Shown here piece by piece: positions 1 to 11,088 of a DNA stretch of 64,000 bases (position 1 is its first letter; each line of letters begins with the position of its first letter). The stretch spans positions 7,688,001 through 7,752,000 of the forward strand of contig NC_045130.1 of the NCBI RefSeq assembly GCF_007655135.1. Direction: 5' to 3'. A program made the translations under genes and the position numbers. The notes below the pieces were generated by a model. That model had not been told where the DNA came from. It saw only the letters and a list, made by a program, of their open reading frames with translations, and ran no database searches. The stretch is from Punica granatum (Eukaryota; Streptophyta; Magnoliopsida; Myrtales; Lythraceae).

Positions 1-719
1 TCACTTTTTTTTACAATTTTTTTAATAATAGCACAACTATGCAGAATTACAAATGGTATATAACAATGAAAATACAGAGGCAAAGTTTTAAACCATGTTT
101 TTTTGACACTGCGCGCACCGCTAGTGCAGAATCTAGTGAATGAATAATAAAAATTTGATAAGTGCGATTAAAATATTATAAATGATTTAAAAAAAATGAA
201 ATCAATGTAATTTAAAAATAATTTATTTCAAGAATTTTTTTTTCCTGTTGATATATTTTTTTTGATTTGATCTTTCATTTTAATAGATATCCTAAAGACA
301 AAATAGAGAAATGAATTTAAATTTTTAATAACATTTTATAAAATAATTAATAGAAATATTATTTTCATCAATAGTCTTGCAATGACATCCATAACCCGAA
401 AATTCAAAAAAATATGACCCAAATCGATTGTAAAATTCCAAACATTAAAGACCTTAAGGGTCGGGTTTGAGTTTTAAAGAAAGAACATTGGAAAGAAGTT
501 GATAGGACCCGATTTTATGTACATGTAAATTTATTTAGTAATTCATATTATATATTATAATTTAAACTTAACAAATATAATAAAAAAAACTTTAGATCCC
601 ATCTAAGACACAAGAGTAAATTTAATTTCAGTTGCAAACTGATGAGTTGTATTGATAATTGATATTAAATTTACATTAGAAGCAACTTATCGCTTTCGTT
701 TTACACACTTACCCTTTAG
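1..719. other. AT-rich intergenic sequence, no gene seen
   Basis: Very AT-rich sequence with short A and T runs. I see no coding frame, RNA gene or bounded repeat. It ends where the GC content rises abruptly at the LARD-like element. Confidence 0.6.
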
Positions 720-2905
720 TAGTTAGAATGAAAATGTATCTAGCGCTCGTGAAGAGGACATTGATAGCATGAGTGTGCGCACCCGAATTTTAATCACGCC
801 GGGGCACTCATGCGCGCGCCTATGCAACGCGGCTTGGGAGTGTTCACTTTCCTGGGGACGCGCGACGGATGCCCGTGAAAAGGAGTCACCACCTATCATT
901 TTACGACCCGGAGGTCGAGGGCCAGTAAGTTACCCGGGTCTAGGGGTATGGGATATACCTAGTATGCTAAGGCAATGGTTTGCACGGAACCGAAAATTCT
1001 GAATTTGGGGGTTCTATTGCGCGTGGGCCTTTATCCTACAAGCCCTTTTTGTACTCTAACTTGTTAGGCTTGCCATTTTATTTATTTACCGCATGATTTA
1101 ATGTTGCACTTGACTCGCCCGTTTTGACATCGTAAATTCGAAGAAAACGGTCAATTCGGATTAAGAACCCGAAAAAGGAGTAGGTACTTCAGACTGTGAT
1201 GGTCGACGTCCCTTGCGAACCGAAACCGCGAAGCATTGGGTTTACTCGTCCCTAGGTAGGTAAATCGACTCGACCGATTCAACACTCGGACAGTTCACTA
1301 TCCAACCAGGATTCTTATATGAATAAATGTACATAGTAAATCCTTACACTATTCTCTCACATAAATAAGAATACAAATTACAATGACTGAATCCCGGTCA
1401 GTTCGCGTTCGGTCATTATTCCACTCATACTCACCGTGTGGTTTGGAAGAGACTAAAAATTAAATTAAGATGCACACTCGATGTATGGGGGCATTGGACC
1501 CCGTGATCGACGGTTAGGGGGCGTTGGACCCCGTGTGAATCGTATCCTAAAGGATTAGGCTCGACCCACATAACAAACAAGTGTAAAAATGTAACAAGTA
1601 AGCACAAATAAACAAACAAAAGGGTTTTGTTATTGCCGAATTTATGTGAGTTAACCGATTATTAACCGGGGTATCTTAGCATGCAAATCATACCTTAAAG
1701 CAGACAAGCGGGGTGATGGAGAGGACATATAGCATTCAGAGTTATTTTAATGGACCCGACAAACACAATGTCTGTAATCAAGTCTCGAATATGTGGGTTG
1801 TTTTTAAATTATTCTGTATCGTGACAATGTGGCTTTTATAGATTAATAGTATTTTCACCTAAAACCCGAAACATAGCCCTTTACTTGACTATTTTCCCAT
1901 GTTTGGTTAAGCCGAGTTTGAGATTAATCTGTTTTTCGTATTTTAACTCGTTCTAAACACAAGCTTAGAGAAATGGGAGCAGGAAACACCGCTACGGTGT
2001 CGGCGGGTCAAGAACTGGTAGTCATGCCCTTGAACCGGAAAATATGTGTGTGTATGAAAAATCAAGATCACGCGATACGAACTATCGAAAGTTAATAGCC
2101 GGTGTCGACCGATCCCTTGGATCCATCGAGGTTGTGAAGACCCCGAAAGAGCCGAGAAATCGGTCGCTCCGCCCAGAAATGGTCCAAAGAGGACTCGTAT
2201 ATCCCGACTTGAGCCGCCTCAAATTAGGCCTAGACTTAGGTCAAGATATACGAGTACTCCCTAGATATCCATGCTACACGTGTGGCATGTATCTCGGTAC
2301 TTTTGAAAATTGTAAATTTTAAAAAGGTGTGACTAATAGTTCTTGAACTGTCGACGCGATTACAGATTATTGACCGGTTCGTGCAATTCATTTAAAAGAG
2401 TCGAGTGATTTATTTTAGCCAAGTTTAGTGGCCTGATTGTCTCGTGTGTAAAATTTTAAGTTAATTCAAATTTGTCGAATGCTTTAGTTTAGGGGTTTCG
2501 AGCCGCCGGAACGGTCATTAGGAGACCACCCCGAGAAAACTCTAATTTCCGACTGTCTTGGGGTTAAATTTAATTTTTAATCAACTTTACGTGATTAAAC
2601 CGATTCATGTAAGCTTTTAATCAAAGACACATTCAAACATTCCAAGCACACGAATATGGACAAAATGATCACAATAAAATTAATTCGTCAGTTTTAAGTC
2701 CAAGTGACTAATTAAACTATTTTAATGTATTCTTTGCCTTAGGAACTATGAGTCTACGAAGCGGTTTATTTAATAACGCATTTAACTTACGATTTATCAT
2801 TCAATCAAAAGCAAACATAAAGTACATTTGCATGCAATCATATATAAATCACGATCATAACACACATTTTATAAATTGTTCAATGATCGAATTAGAATAA
2901 TTTTG

Positions 2906-3375
2906 AAAGAACAGGGACTGATTTGGAACGTATGAAAAGTTCTGTGTCTGAAAGGGAATTAAAAATGGCCTGGGACGTGATTGAAACAGATTTAAAATTT
3001 TGGGACTGATCTGAAAAAATGAAAAAAAGAATTACAGGGACTTATCTGATACGAATTAAAAAGTTACCTGAACTGATTTGAATGACGTGAAAATTCTGTG
3101 ACTGAACTGAAAGTGTAAAAAAAAGACACAGGACTTGATCGAAACGAATTTTAAAGTTCGGGACTGATCTGAAAAAAAGTGAAAAATATCCACAGGGACT
3201 GAACTGAAACAAATTTAAAAGGTTTATGGCTGGTTTAAATCATCTGAAAATTCTGTGGTTGAACTGAAAAGTGTTAAAAATGGCCCAGGACTTGATGGAA
3301 ACAAATTTGAAAATTTAGAGCTGACCGAAAAAATTGAAAATAGCTGTAAGGACTGAATTGAAACAACTTGAAAAG
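2906..3375 (+). repeat. Degenerate tandem array, unit about 33-36 bp
   Basis: About a dozen diverged copies of a unit resembling GGGACTGATCTGAAACAAAT recur every 33-36 bases (for example near 3002, 3038, 3101, 3129, 3163, 3195, 3289 and 3348). Frame is not conserved between copies, so coding is unlikely. The array lies inside the LARD-like element and is probably part of it. Confidence 0.7.
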
Positions 3376-4049
3376 TTCATAAAACCGGGTTTTGGTGTAA
3401 CTCACGAACGTTTACTTCACATTACATCATTTAAACAAAATGAGGTCCTAATCATGCTACTAAGTCAGGATTTATACTTAGTTCGGGGAGAAGGAAATAT
3501 CCGGAAGTCGGGTCGGGATGTTGGACGAGTCGGGTCATGATAGACTTGCCTGAACGGAAAATGTTCGAGAGGGGGAGCTGGGCTGTTTGAATGACTCCGG
3601 ACTGCTTCTCCGAGCCGACGAGGGTGTTGTGGGCTCTCGGGAAGCTCCTTAGGGCTGCAGTAAGTGGCTCGTGAGCGTTGGAAACCTGAGTGACTCGGAA
3701 TGACACAAAAGCACCATGAGAGTGCAAATGGAAAACGAAAGAAGAAGAGAGCTGGGGGCGTTTCTGGTGGCGCAATCGGCTTCGTCTGACCCCTGAGACG
3801 TCCCCGAGCGTGGTTAGAAGCGGTCTGGAGGTTGCGGAATGTCGGGCTCCTAAGTCGGCGGATGGGCAGGGTGAGAGTAGTGAGGTTGTGTCGAAATCGG
3901 GGACAACAGGTTTCTGAGTTGGGGGATCCTGAGTGGGCTAGGGAAGGAGCGGTCAAGGTTTGAATGGGCTTGGAGGTAGTAAGGATGAGCTGAGGGGAAG
4001 TCGGTCAGCTGAGTTGAGGACGAGCCGGGGTGTGGTCTCGCGAGCTGAA

Positions 4050-4650
4050 GGGTATGAGAGGAGGTCCCATGAGGGAAAGGTCGAGCTGAGGGATGTGAGC
4101 TGAGGGAGAGGACAAGCTGTGAGGGTTAGTATGAGGGAGAGAACGAACTGAGGGTAGTGACGAGAGGGAGAGAACGAGCTGTAGGAGTTGGTCCGGGTGA
4201 GAGAACGAGCTGTGAGGGTCGGTGAGAGGAAGTGAACGAGCTATGGGAGTCGGTGTGAGGGGTGAAGAAGTTGGGAGGATTAAGGAGAAGCTGAGGGGAA
4301 GTATGTGGGGGAGAAAACCAACTGAGGGCCGTGACGTGAGGGGTGAAGAAGCTGGGAGGATTAGGGAGAAGCTGAGGGGAAGTTGGTCAGCTGAGGGAAG
4401 GGGATGGCTCTTCTGGTCGAGCTGTGAGCGGGCCGAGAGGAAAAGAAAAATGAGCTAAAGGGAAAAGGTGAGAGGGAGCTGTGTGAGGCGGCTTCCCAAC
4501 TGAGAGTTGCGGGGGAAGGAGGCCGCTGGGGGAGAGTGCATTAGGGATTTTAGGGTTTTTTTTAGGGAGTCCAGTAGGGTTTTTTTTTCCTTCATCTGAG
4601 GAGGAAGGAAAGGAGAAGAAAAAAGAAAGAAAAAGAAAATGGGCAGCCAG
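4050..4650 (+). repeat. Purine-rich strand-asymmetric repeat
   Basis: The plus strand is dominated by G and A, with repeated AGCTGAGGGA, GAGAACGAGCTGTGAGGG and GGTGAAGAAGCTGGGAGGATTA segments in several imperfect tandem copies. The last occurs twice about 75 bases apart (near 4260 and 4340). Open frames across it (such as 4222-4458) only reflect this composition. Confidence 0.65.
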
Positions 4651-4860
4651 CAAAAAAAAGGGCAACGGTCAGAAGTTCTTCTGATTGACTTTTTTTTTTT
4701 GAAAAATGGTGAATCAACATTAAATTAGGAAAATGCCCCCATTTCCAGAGGTCATAAGTGCTCGAGCAATTAACTGAAAATACTTCCCTCATACGGTGAC
4801 AAAATGACGATTTTACCCCTTCTGGAGCCAATGGACCGAAATGGGGTGTTGACAATGAGA

Positions 4861-6424
4861 ACTTTAAGATTGTGTAACGTTGTTAGCAGGTGGTGATAAT
4901 AGACACTATAGTGGCAATGGATAAAAAAAATAGTCGATGTCTGTGGACAAAATAAAAGGAAGAGAATAAGAATAAGGAAAGAAGAAGAAACCTGAGATAA
5001 AATAAAATAAGAAATTGATTAAGACTTTGAAAACAAATTACCGATTGTATAATGTCTTAAATAATTTTTAAAATAAATTAATATAAAATTTGAAAAATTT
5101 GTCAAAAAAATATAAAATTTTTATCGTAGGATATATGTCAATAACTCATCATAAAATATCCATCTATAAATAATTTTTAAAAATTCTTAATAAATAATTT
5201 GAAAATCTATCGATACAAATGTAAATTGGAAACAGAAGAGAAGAACCATGATCGTTGAATGGAGAAATTATTTCATATTTGATACGTTCATCAGATTGAA
5301 TAATTATGGGAAAGAACAGGCTATATAGTTTTTATAATGAAAAAGTATGAAATGGTGCTTTGAAATTGGGAGCTCTTGAGAAAGAATAGGTATAAGTTGG
5401 TATTTGAAACTTGAAAAAATAAAAGGATTATGGTCAAAGAATAAGAATAATTAAAAGGAGAAGTAATTAAAAACTGAAAGAGAAAATAGAAAAGATATAA
5501 ATATAAATAGGAAAGGGGAGAGGAACCGTAGTATTGAATAGAGAAGTTATTTCGTGTTTGATGCGCTCGTCAGAGTGAATAATTATGAGAAAAAACATGT
5601 TAGGTAGTTTTTATTCTGAAGAAGTATGAAAGGGTACCTTGAAGGTGAAAGATCATGAGAAAGAATATGTAAAAGTTAGTTTTTCTATTAAAACAAATGA
5701 AAAGATGTCATACTATTGAAAAGATGCGATGTTTAGTAGCATTCGTATTATTTAGATAAAGTAAAATAGTAATATTATTAATTGGGCAAAAAGGAAAAAA
5801 AGATTGAAGAAACACTTTGGAAAGGGCCGTGCTTAAAAAAAGATGTACATAGTTTAACTCGGCTGATACAATATATGATGGAATGTGAGACAGCGAATAT
5901 TGAGAATGGACGATGAATAGAGAGTTGAAAGTGTGTGAAGAAAAGTTATACTAACAAAGCATACCAAAAGTGTGGGAGTAAAATGTATAAAAAGAAAGGT
6001 AGAAATTTACGAAGGATACTAGTATTTTTTGGAACAAAAACTGGGAAAGTAGGAAATTTTGAAAACAACCACATAATTTATAGCGATGAGACAGAGAATA
6101 TATGTACATATTAGGACAACAGACATTGAGAATGATCATATGGTGCAACTATAAATCGTTATGAAATTATAATAGAATAAATATACTTGTGATGAATGAC
6201 TAAATCAGTTGAGAGAGATGCAAAGTAATAAAGCGTCGAAAATAAACAATAAATAGAAAAAGTCGGTTTATATATATATATATATATATTGTGAAAATGT
6301 ACAACCAAAAATCACGAGCCAAAAAGGTATGCTGAAAAGTCACGATAGTATAAGGGCATTTTTGAGATATTGAAAATTAGGGGAAACTTATCGTACTTTT
6401 ATATATAGTATAGATAAATCAAAT
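4861..6424. repeat. AT-rich intergenic region with a long direct repeat
   Basis: No gene is seen. A block around 5228-5400 (GTTGAATGGAGAAATTATTT, then a TTTGATACGTTCATCAGA-like stretch) recurs around 5515-5685 with substitutions, giving a period of roughly 290 bases. A short (TA) run lies at 6271-6289. The stretch ending TTATATATAGTATAGATAAA near 6400-6420 resembles endings of small plant transposons, but no partner end was found. Confidence 0.5.
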
Positions 6425-6824
6425 GAAATTTGCAGAATTGTCCATGATTGACTGCTCAACATTACAACTTTAGAACATACTAGCAACAAAGTATAACATT
6501 AATAATAAATTGATTTCAATTTTTCCACGGAAAAAAAATTCAAGTTAATAATTAGCTGCTAGACATATCGAAGGTCCACATCGTGATTTTCTTAAACAAC
6601 CTTTTCATTTCTAAATTCGTAGATGTATGTTATATGTCACACGACTCTACTTGAAACAATTTATAATAGATCGGTCGGTCACTGTTCCATGCACAAAAGA
6701 CATATAGGTAGATAGGAGGCCCAGTGTACGTATCTCAGTGACCATGAGTAGTTACATATATGTGCGAGGTGCCATATTTTCCTTCTTGTCATAAAAGCAA
6801 ATATGAGCCTTTGTTAAAGTATCA

Positions 6825-7004
6825 ACGTAGATTGATTCAAATGATTCGACCCTCGTTTTTCTTAAATAAAATTTTGAGTTCAAGTAATGTGAAAAGAGAA
6901 AATTCACGCTGAGAGAGCTTTACCCCTTAATAGACTGACTCAGACTGAATTAGTCAGGGCTCAATAGAACTTTCGGATATTAGAATTTAGACAAAAAAAA
7001 AAAA
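6825..7004 (+). mobile_element. SINE-like retroposon, family B
   Basis: A short A-tailed element: a TTGATTCAAATGATTCGACC-type head, TTAAATAAAATTTTGAGTTC, then AGAGCTTTACCCCTTAATAG, ACTTTCGGATATTAGAATTT and a terminal A12 run. Related copies lie at 17705-17880, 27045-27133 and 35028-35218 on the plus strand and near 37963-38060 and 50105-50245 on the minus strand. Shared order of blocks and the A-tail support a SINE. The match to pol III A and B boxes is weak. Confidence 0.6.
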
Positions 7005-7425
7005 GTGATCCAATGTCCACACACGTCAATATCTCTCAGCTTAGACAGGTGAGGTTCATTATTAAATTTCGTAACAACTGAACTTCAACATACATATAAA
7101 GATACGGAATAGTCTAAACAATGACATAATGACCGGTGCTAATCACATGGAGTTTGGTATGGTCGGTCTAATTCGTTCTCCCCGATCGAACTGTTATAAT
7201 TGTTACATGACGATGACCTTTTTCATTTTCTGGTAAGTACAGTATATATTTAAGCAAAGGTTGATTAAGAAGGATTACAAAAGCCAACCTGCTAATTAGC
7301 CAGACAACCTACGGTTGCAAAAAACTACGACTATATGTCACGCCTTAGTAGGAATTTCAAGACCTTCCAAACATGACTGAAGGACCTAAGCTCTAATTAT
7401 AAGAAAATCCGACAAGAGGAAAAGG

Positions 7426-7549
7426 CATGTGGTGCAATAGCAAGTCCTCGCCTAGAAATACAAAGGTTATACATTTGAATCCCGCCAGTGAGACTTCTAG
7501 TGAACTTTATCTATAAATCTCCCGTATGATCCAGCAAAAAAAAAAAAAA
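7426..7549 (+). mobile_element. tRNA-derived SINE, family A
   Basis: GTGGTGCAATAGCAAG resembles a tRNA-type A box, and CATTTGAATCCCG about 50 bases later resembles a B box. The body ends CCGTATGATCCAGC followed by A13. This is the usual layout of a plant tRNA-derived SINE. It is not a functional tRNA, because no cloverleaf with paired acceptor arms can be drawn. Confidence 0.6.
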
Positions 7550-9088
7550 GTCTACCGGATTAAAAAAAAACTACAAGAATTATTCATATGACAGGATATT
7601 GATTCCAAAAAGAAATCAAGTCATACTCCAAAGCATTTCATGATGTATAAATTTTCTGAAGGATGATAAATTCTTAATGAAGATCTAAGTTTCAGCACTC
7701 TAGCTATCTCTTATCACCTAAAGGAAATTAGCTTCTAAATCAAAAGGCCATTGCATTGGACCGTATAAATGTATGTATCTAGGGATTTCTACCCATACCA
7801 TCCAACTCCAAGTTCGTATTGTGCTGAAAGTACATAATAGAGAATGCGACTTTTCCGTATTCAAAATACAGAAAAAATTAAGGGTACATTTCATCGTATG
7901 AACTGTATTTATTATGTAAATGTGAAGTTTCATGAGATTTAAAAGAAAGGCAAAAATTAACTTCGTGTTTAGCGTGAATCTCGCTAGTGAGCTAGCAGCT
8001 GTACAAGTTCTCTTTGGCATCGATATGTATTGATCGATTGGACTATTCATTGAAGGGATCAGTTCAATAACGCAGAGAGTCCACGTTAACAACCTTATTG
8101 ACATTCATATACCAAAAGAGAAAAGGAAAGTCTAATCTGCTGAACTATATGAGCATAGATCTCCAAATAGTGAAATGCTTCCCCGTACTACAACACATAT
8201 AATATCATATAACTGAAATAGTGCACAAAATATGCAATTCGCACATTCATGTTTTAACCGACGATATCTCACTTTAATTATTCGCCGCTAAGTTTCGGTA
8301 TTGATAGGTAGGAGCCTAAAATTAGCTAGATGAAGAGAAGTAGATTTAATTACTCGACCTGCCCGATGTATATCATGTAAAGGTAGTTTGGTCATAGATT
8401 GCGAAAAACTTAGTATAATCTTTAGGGTGTTAGCTAGGGAATGACCTGATTTTCTTCTAATTAATTTATTATATGTGGTGTCTTATGCACCGAAGTAATT
8501 ATCATCAATCGGTCATACACATGAAAGACAAAGAATTATTGCATTTATAAGAGATTGGGAGGACGGTGGTGCGGGGGCTGATATTGCGTAAATTATAAGC
8601 CAAGGGGGGGAATGGGAGTCATGTGGCCAAGACAGCCCGCCATTATTACACCTCAGATCAGGCTATCAGAAACCCCATTTATTCGCTTCTTTTGAAAAAA
8701 CACGCATTGATTCATTTATGAAGCAGCTCCACCTCCCCCCCGCGTACACTTAGGACGACGTACATGAGAAAATCTCGTCACAGGAATTTCTGCACCTCAA
8801 GAAAATCAGTATTAACTTGCCGGTGTGGCATAGGCTCAAGACCTGGTTCAAGATAAGCGAAAACTTGTTCTCGGTTGAACGTCGTCGTATAATGTCGGTA
8901 CACATGAATCAGATTCAGTTGGTTCTTCTGGTTTAGGTTGTTATGCGGTCTTAGTCAAATAGGCCTCTGCTTAATTCCTGCCCGATTGAAACCGGAATGG
9001 GAATCGGGTCCAAATTTTCGAAAGCAATGGTTGTGTTTATATTAAAAATAAATTAAACATGTTTTAAGGATTTCCATTTCATTGGTAC
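7550..9088. other. Intergenic region, no supported gene
   Basis: Mostly unique-looking AT-rich sequence. A 128-codon open frame on the minus strand (8104-7718) shows no domain I recognise and no codon or splice context, so I do not call it. C-rich and G-rich short tracts occur near 8601-8620 and 8730-8742. Confidence 0.5.
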
Positions 9089-9612
9089 AAGCTTAACACG
9101 GACCGTGCTACAAAGAGTAATCTGGGGACGGCGAGTACCATTGGCCTTAGTATGGTAGATGGCTCGGTGGGTTTTGCCCAAAATATTGGAATCACCACGT
9201 CCGTAGCAACTAAACTGTGGGAGGTAAATTCGGAACTTCAGCTGGCATGGGAGCTGGGAGTAAGAAAGTTGATCCTTGAGGTATACACTCGGAAGTGGTC
9301 CGTCCGTTTCTGCCTTCTAATCGAAGCCACCTGGGAGGAAACGAAGCTTTGGTTCAAGATATTCGGGCTATAGTTACAAAATATGTATTTCATGAATGAA
9401 ATATGTGCGCGAATTGACTGCTGAATCGATTGATTAATTATGCGCTTTCATTTCCTCTAAAAATCTATATATAAATTGAGTAATTGCCCTCGAGGATTCG
9501 ACCTTATTTTGTTCGGGATGTTATAGGGACCACTATACTCCATCTTTGTATTACTTTAGCTTCCTTGTATTAATGCAATTGGGTTAGGGAGCCTAATTCA
9601 GCCAAAAAAAAG
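9089..9612 (+). pseudogene. LINE 3' end with decayed RNase H-like (RVT_3) domain
   Basis: An open frame from 9089 to the stop at 9373 begins KLNTDRATKSNLGTAST and continues with LWEVNSELQLAWELGVRKL. This is the pattern of the RNase H-like domain found at the end of plant LINE polyproteins. The first catalytic Asp survives in NTD, but the usual Glu before LW is Lys (TKLW) and the usual Asp after the EV strand is lost (ILEVYT), so the enzyme would be dead. About 230 bases of 3' untranslated sequence follow, then an A-rich tail at 9604-9612. The upstream parts of the element are absent, as expected of a 5'-truncated LINE insertion. Confidence 0.6.
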
Positions 9613-10384
9613 AAATTACACAAGTTTTTATAGAAGTTTTCCTTTCCTGAGCAAGTTTATATTTAAATAATTTCTGACATATAGCTTTGGGATTACTTCT
9701 TGAGACATTGGTTGTTTCAATTGATGCTATGGACACTTGTAATCCTAAAAACTCAAATTATGGACCACTGGGACACGACTTGATCAAGACTTTAACTAAG
9801 CAAGTTGTTGCTTAATTAATATATTACAAGTGGAATTTTTATGAATATATAGCACGAAGATATAATAATTTTTTTATAATTTGTTTCTTCACCTGGGAGG
9901 TTCAACCACCACCTACCCCTATTATAATTTGGCAAACAAAAGAACCGACGTTAAATGAACAATGAAGACATTTATGTGCCCCTATTAGTCTCCTGTCAAG
10001 CCCCTCTCCCCCCTCTCAAATTAAAACACAGTACATATAGTTTCAATCGAGAGAAGCATCACCTTGCCCACACGCGTTCGCCATTTCCAAAAGCACAACA
10101 CATCTCTGCTGGGGGAAGGGTCGGGCGGAAACGGAAGACCCTCCCGGTCGTTCCTCCGGTTGGCCCCATTTCTGGAAAACCCGAACGAGCCCAACTCCTT
10201 ACCTCCCCTTGTTTTCCTCTTTCGGTAACCGCACTACCACTATAATAACGCTAGGTGCTAACAAGGTTTGCTTCGGTCCGCATCATTCTTCTCACAGGCC
10301 AATGACATTACTACCAATTTAGGCTGGAGTATAGAGAGGATTTGCCTTTTTCTGGGTTTTGCGGTAGCTAAGTTGCTGTTTTTC
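9613..10384 (+). promoter_or_regulatory. Upstream region of the BODYGUARD-like gene
   Basis: About 770 bases lie between the LINE tail and the ATG at 10385. The proximal 300 bases are richer in C and in pyrimidine runs. A TATA-like CTATAATAAC near 10236-10245 would place transcription start near 10270, leaving a 5' leader of about 115 bases. I found no convincing epidermal L1 box. The core-promoter call is tentative. Confidence 0.35.
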
Positions 10385-11053
10385 ATGGCGTTGGTAGCAA
10401 AGACAAGACCGGTCCTCGTGGTATGCGGGAAGATCACAAACGAGGTTTTGAGTTTCCTGGTCTTTTGCCTCCTCGACATCCTGGACCTAGTCTTATGCTA
10501 CGTCTACAAGGTGGCGGACTTCATCATGGAGGCCGAATGGAGGCCCTGCTACTGCTCCTCCGCCAAGGGGGCCATCACGAGCGGCGGCGGCAAGATCCTC
10601 GTCTCGGAGAGGGGCGAGTCCAAGGTTGTCAGCCTCAGCTCGAGCAAGCTAATGCTGGAGGAAGTCTCTGACACGCTCTATATGAGGCCTTCTCTCGTGT
10701 CGGAGGTTTCGCGGTCTACCGTAAAGAGGCTCAAGTTGGACAATCGCGCCACTGCTGTACCCTTTTACAGCCCGAGTAAAGTAAGGAGATCGGGGAGATC
10801 AACATTCACTATAAACTCGACCATCGTGGAGATGCTTCAGGGTAGGGTCAGCGTCGGCCGGCCAGTTCCTCAGTGGTCAGACTGCGATTGCAGGCATTGT
10901 ACGTCTTGGTCGTCCCGAGGGAGAAAGACACTCTTCATTAGAGCAGCTGGGGTTAAAGGTGACTTTCTACTTTCCCGCCATAAAAAGATAAATTTGTTTT
11001 ATATAATTTAAAATTATATAGTAACTATATAAGCTAGATACAATTGCTCTAGG

Positions 11054-11088
<35 letters not shown>

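Larger units (their letters stand above)
725..4857 (+). mobile_element. LARD-like non-coding LTR-retroelement derivative (boundaries approximate)
   Basis: About 4 kb stands out from the AT-rich surroundings by higher GC and by lacking any credible long coding frame; open frames of up to 163 codons here are compositional. The left part (about 770-1300) carries a GGAGTCACCACC-type block and CCCGGGTCTAGG-like stretches that I associate with large non-autonomous plant retroelements. The middle has a degenerate array built on GGGACTGATCTGAAA (2906-3375). The right part is a purine-rich repeat (4050-4650). The right edge reads GGGGTGTTGACA, which looks like an internal-region/LTR junction. I could not identify paired LTRs, a target duplication or a primer-binding site, so the class is an inference from composition and motif style. 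An unannotated non-coding RNA locus is a less likely alternative. Confidence 0.45.

Noticed and set aside
3465..3956. 163-codon minus-strand open frame
   Set aside because: Low-complexity Pro/Ser/Arg-rich product inside the LARD-like element, with no domain and another frame open over the same bases.
7718..8104. 128-codon minus-strand open frame
   Set aside because: No recognised domain, no promoter or splice context; such length can occur by chance in a 64-kb window.
10268..10384. Upstream extension of BODYGUARD exon 1
   Set aside because: The longer frame begins with TTG, not ATG; the family's N-terminus corresponds to the ATG at 10385.
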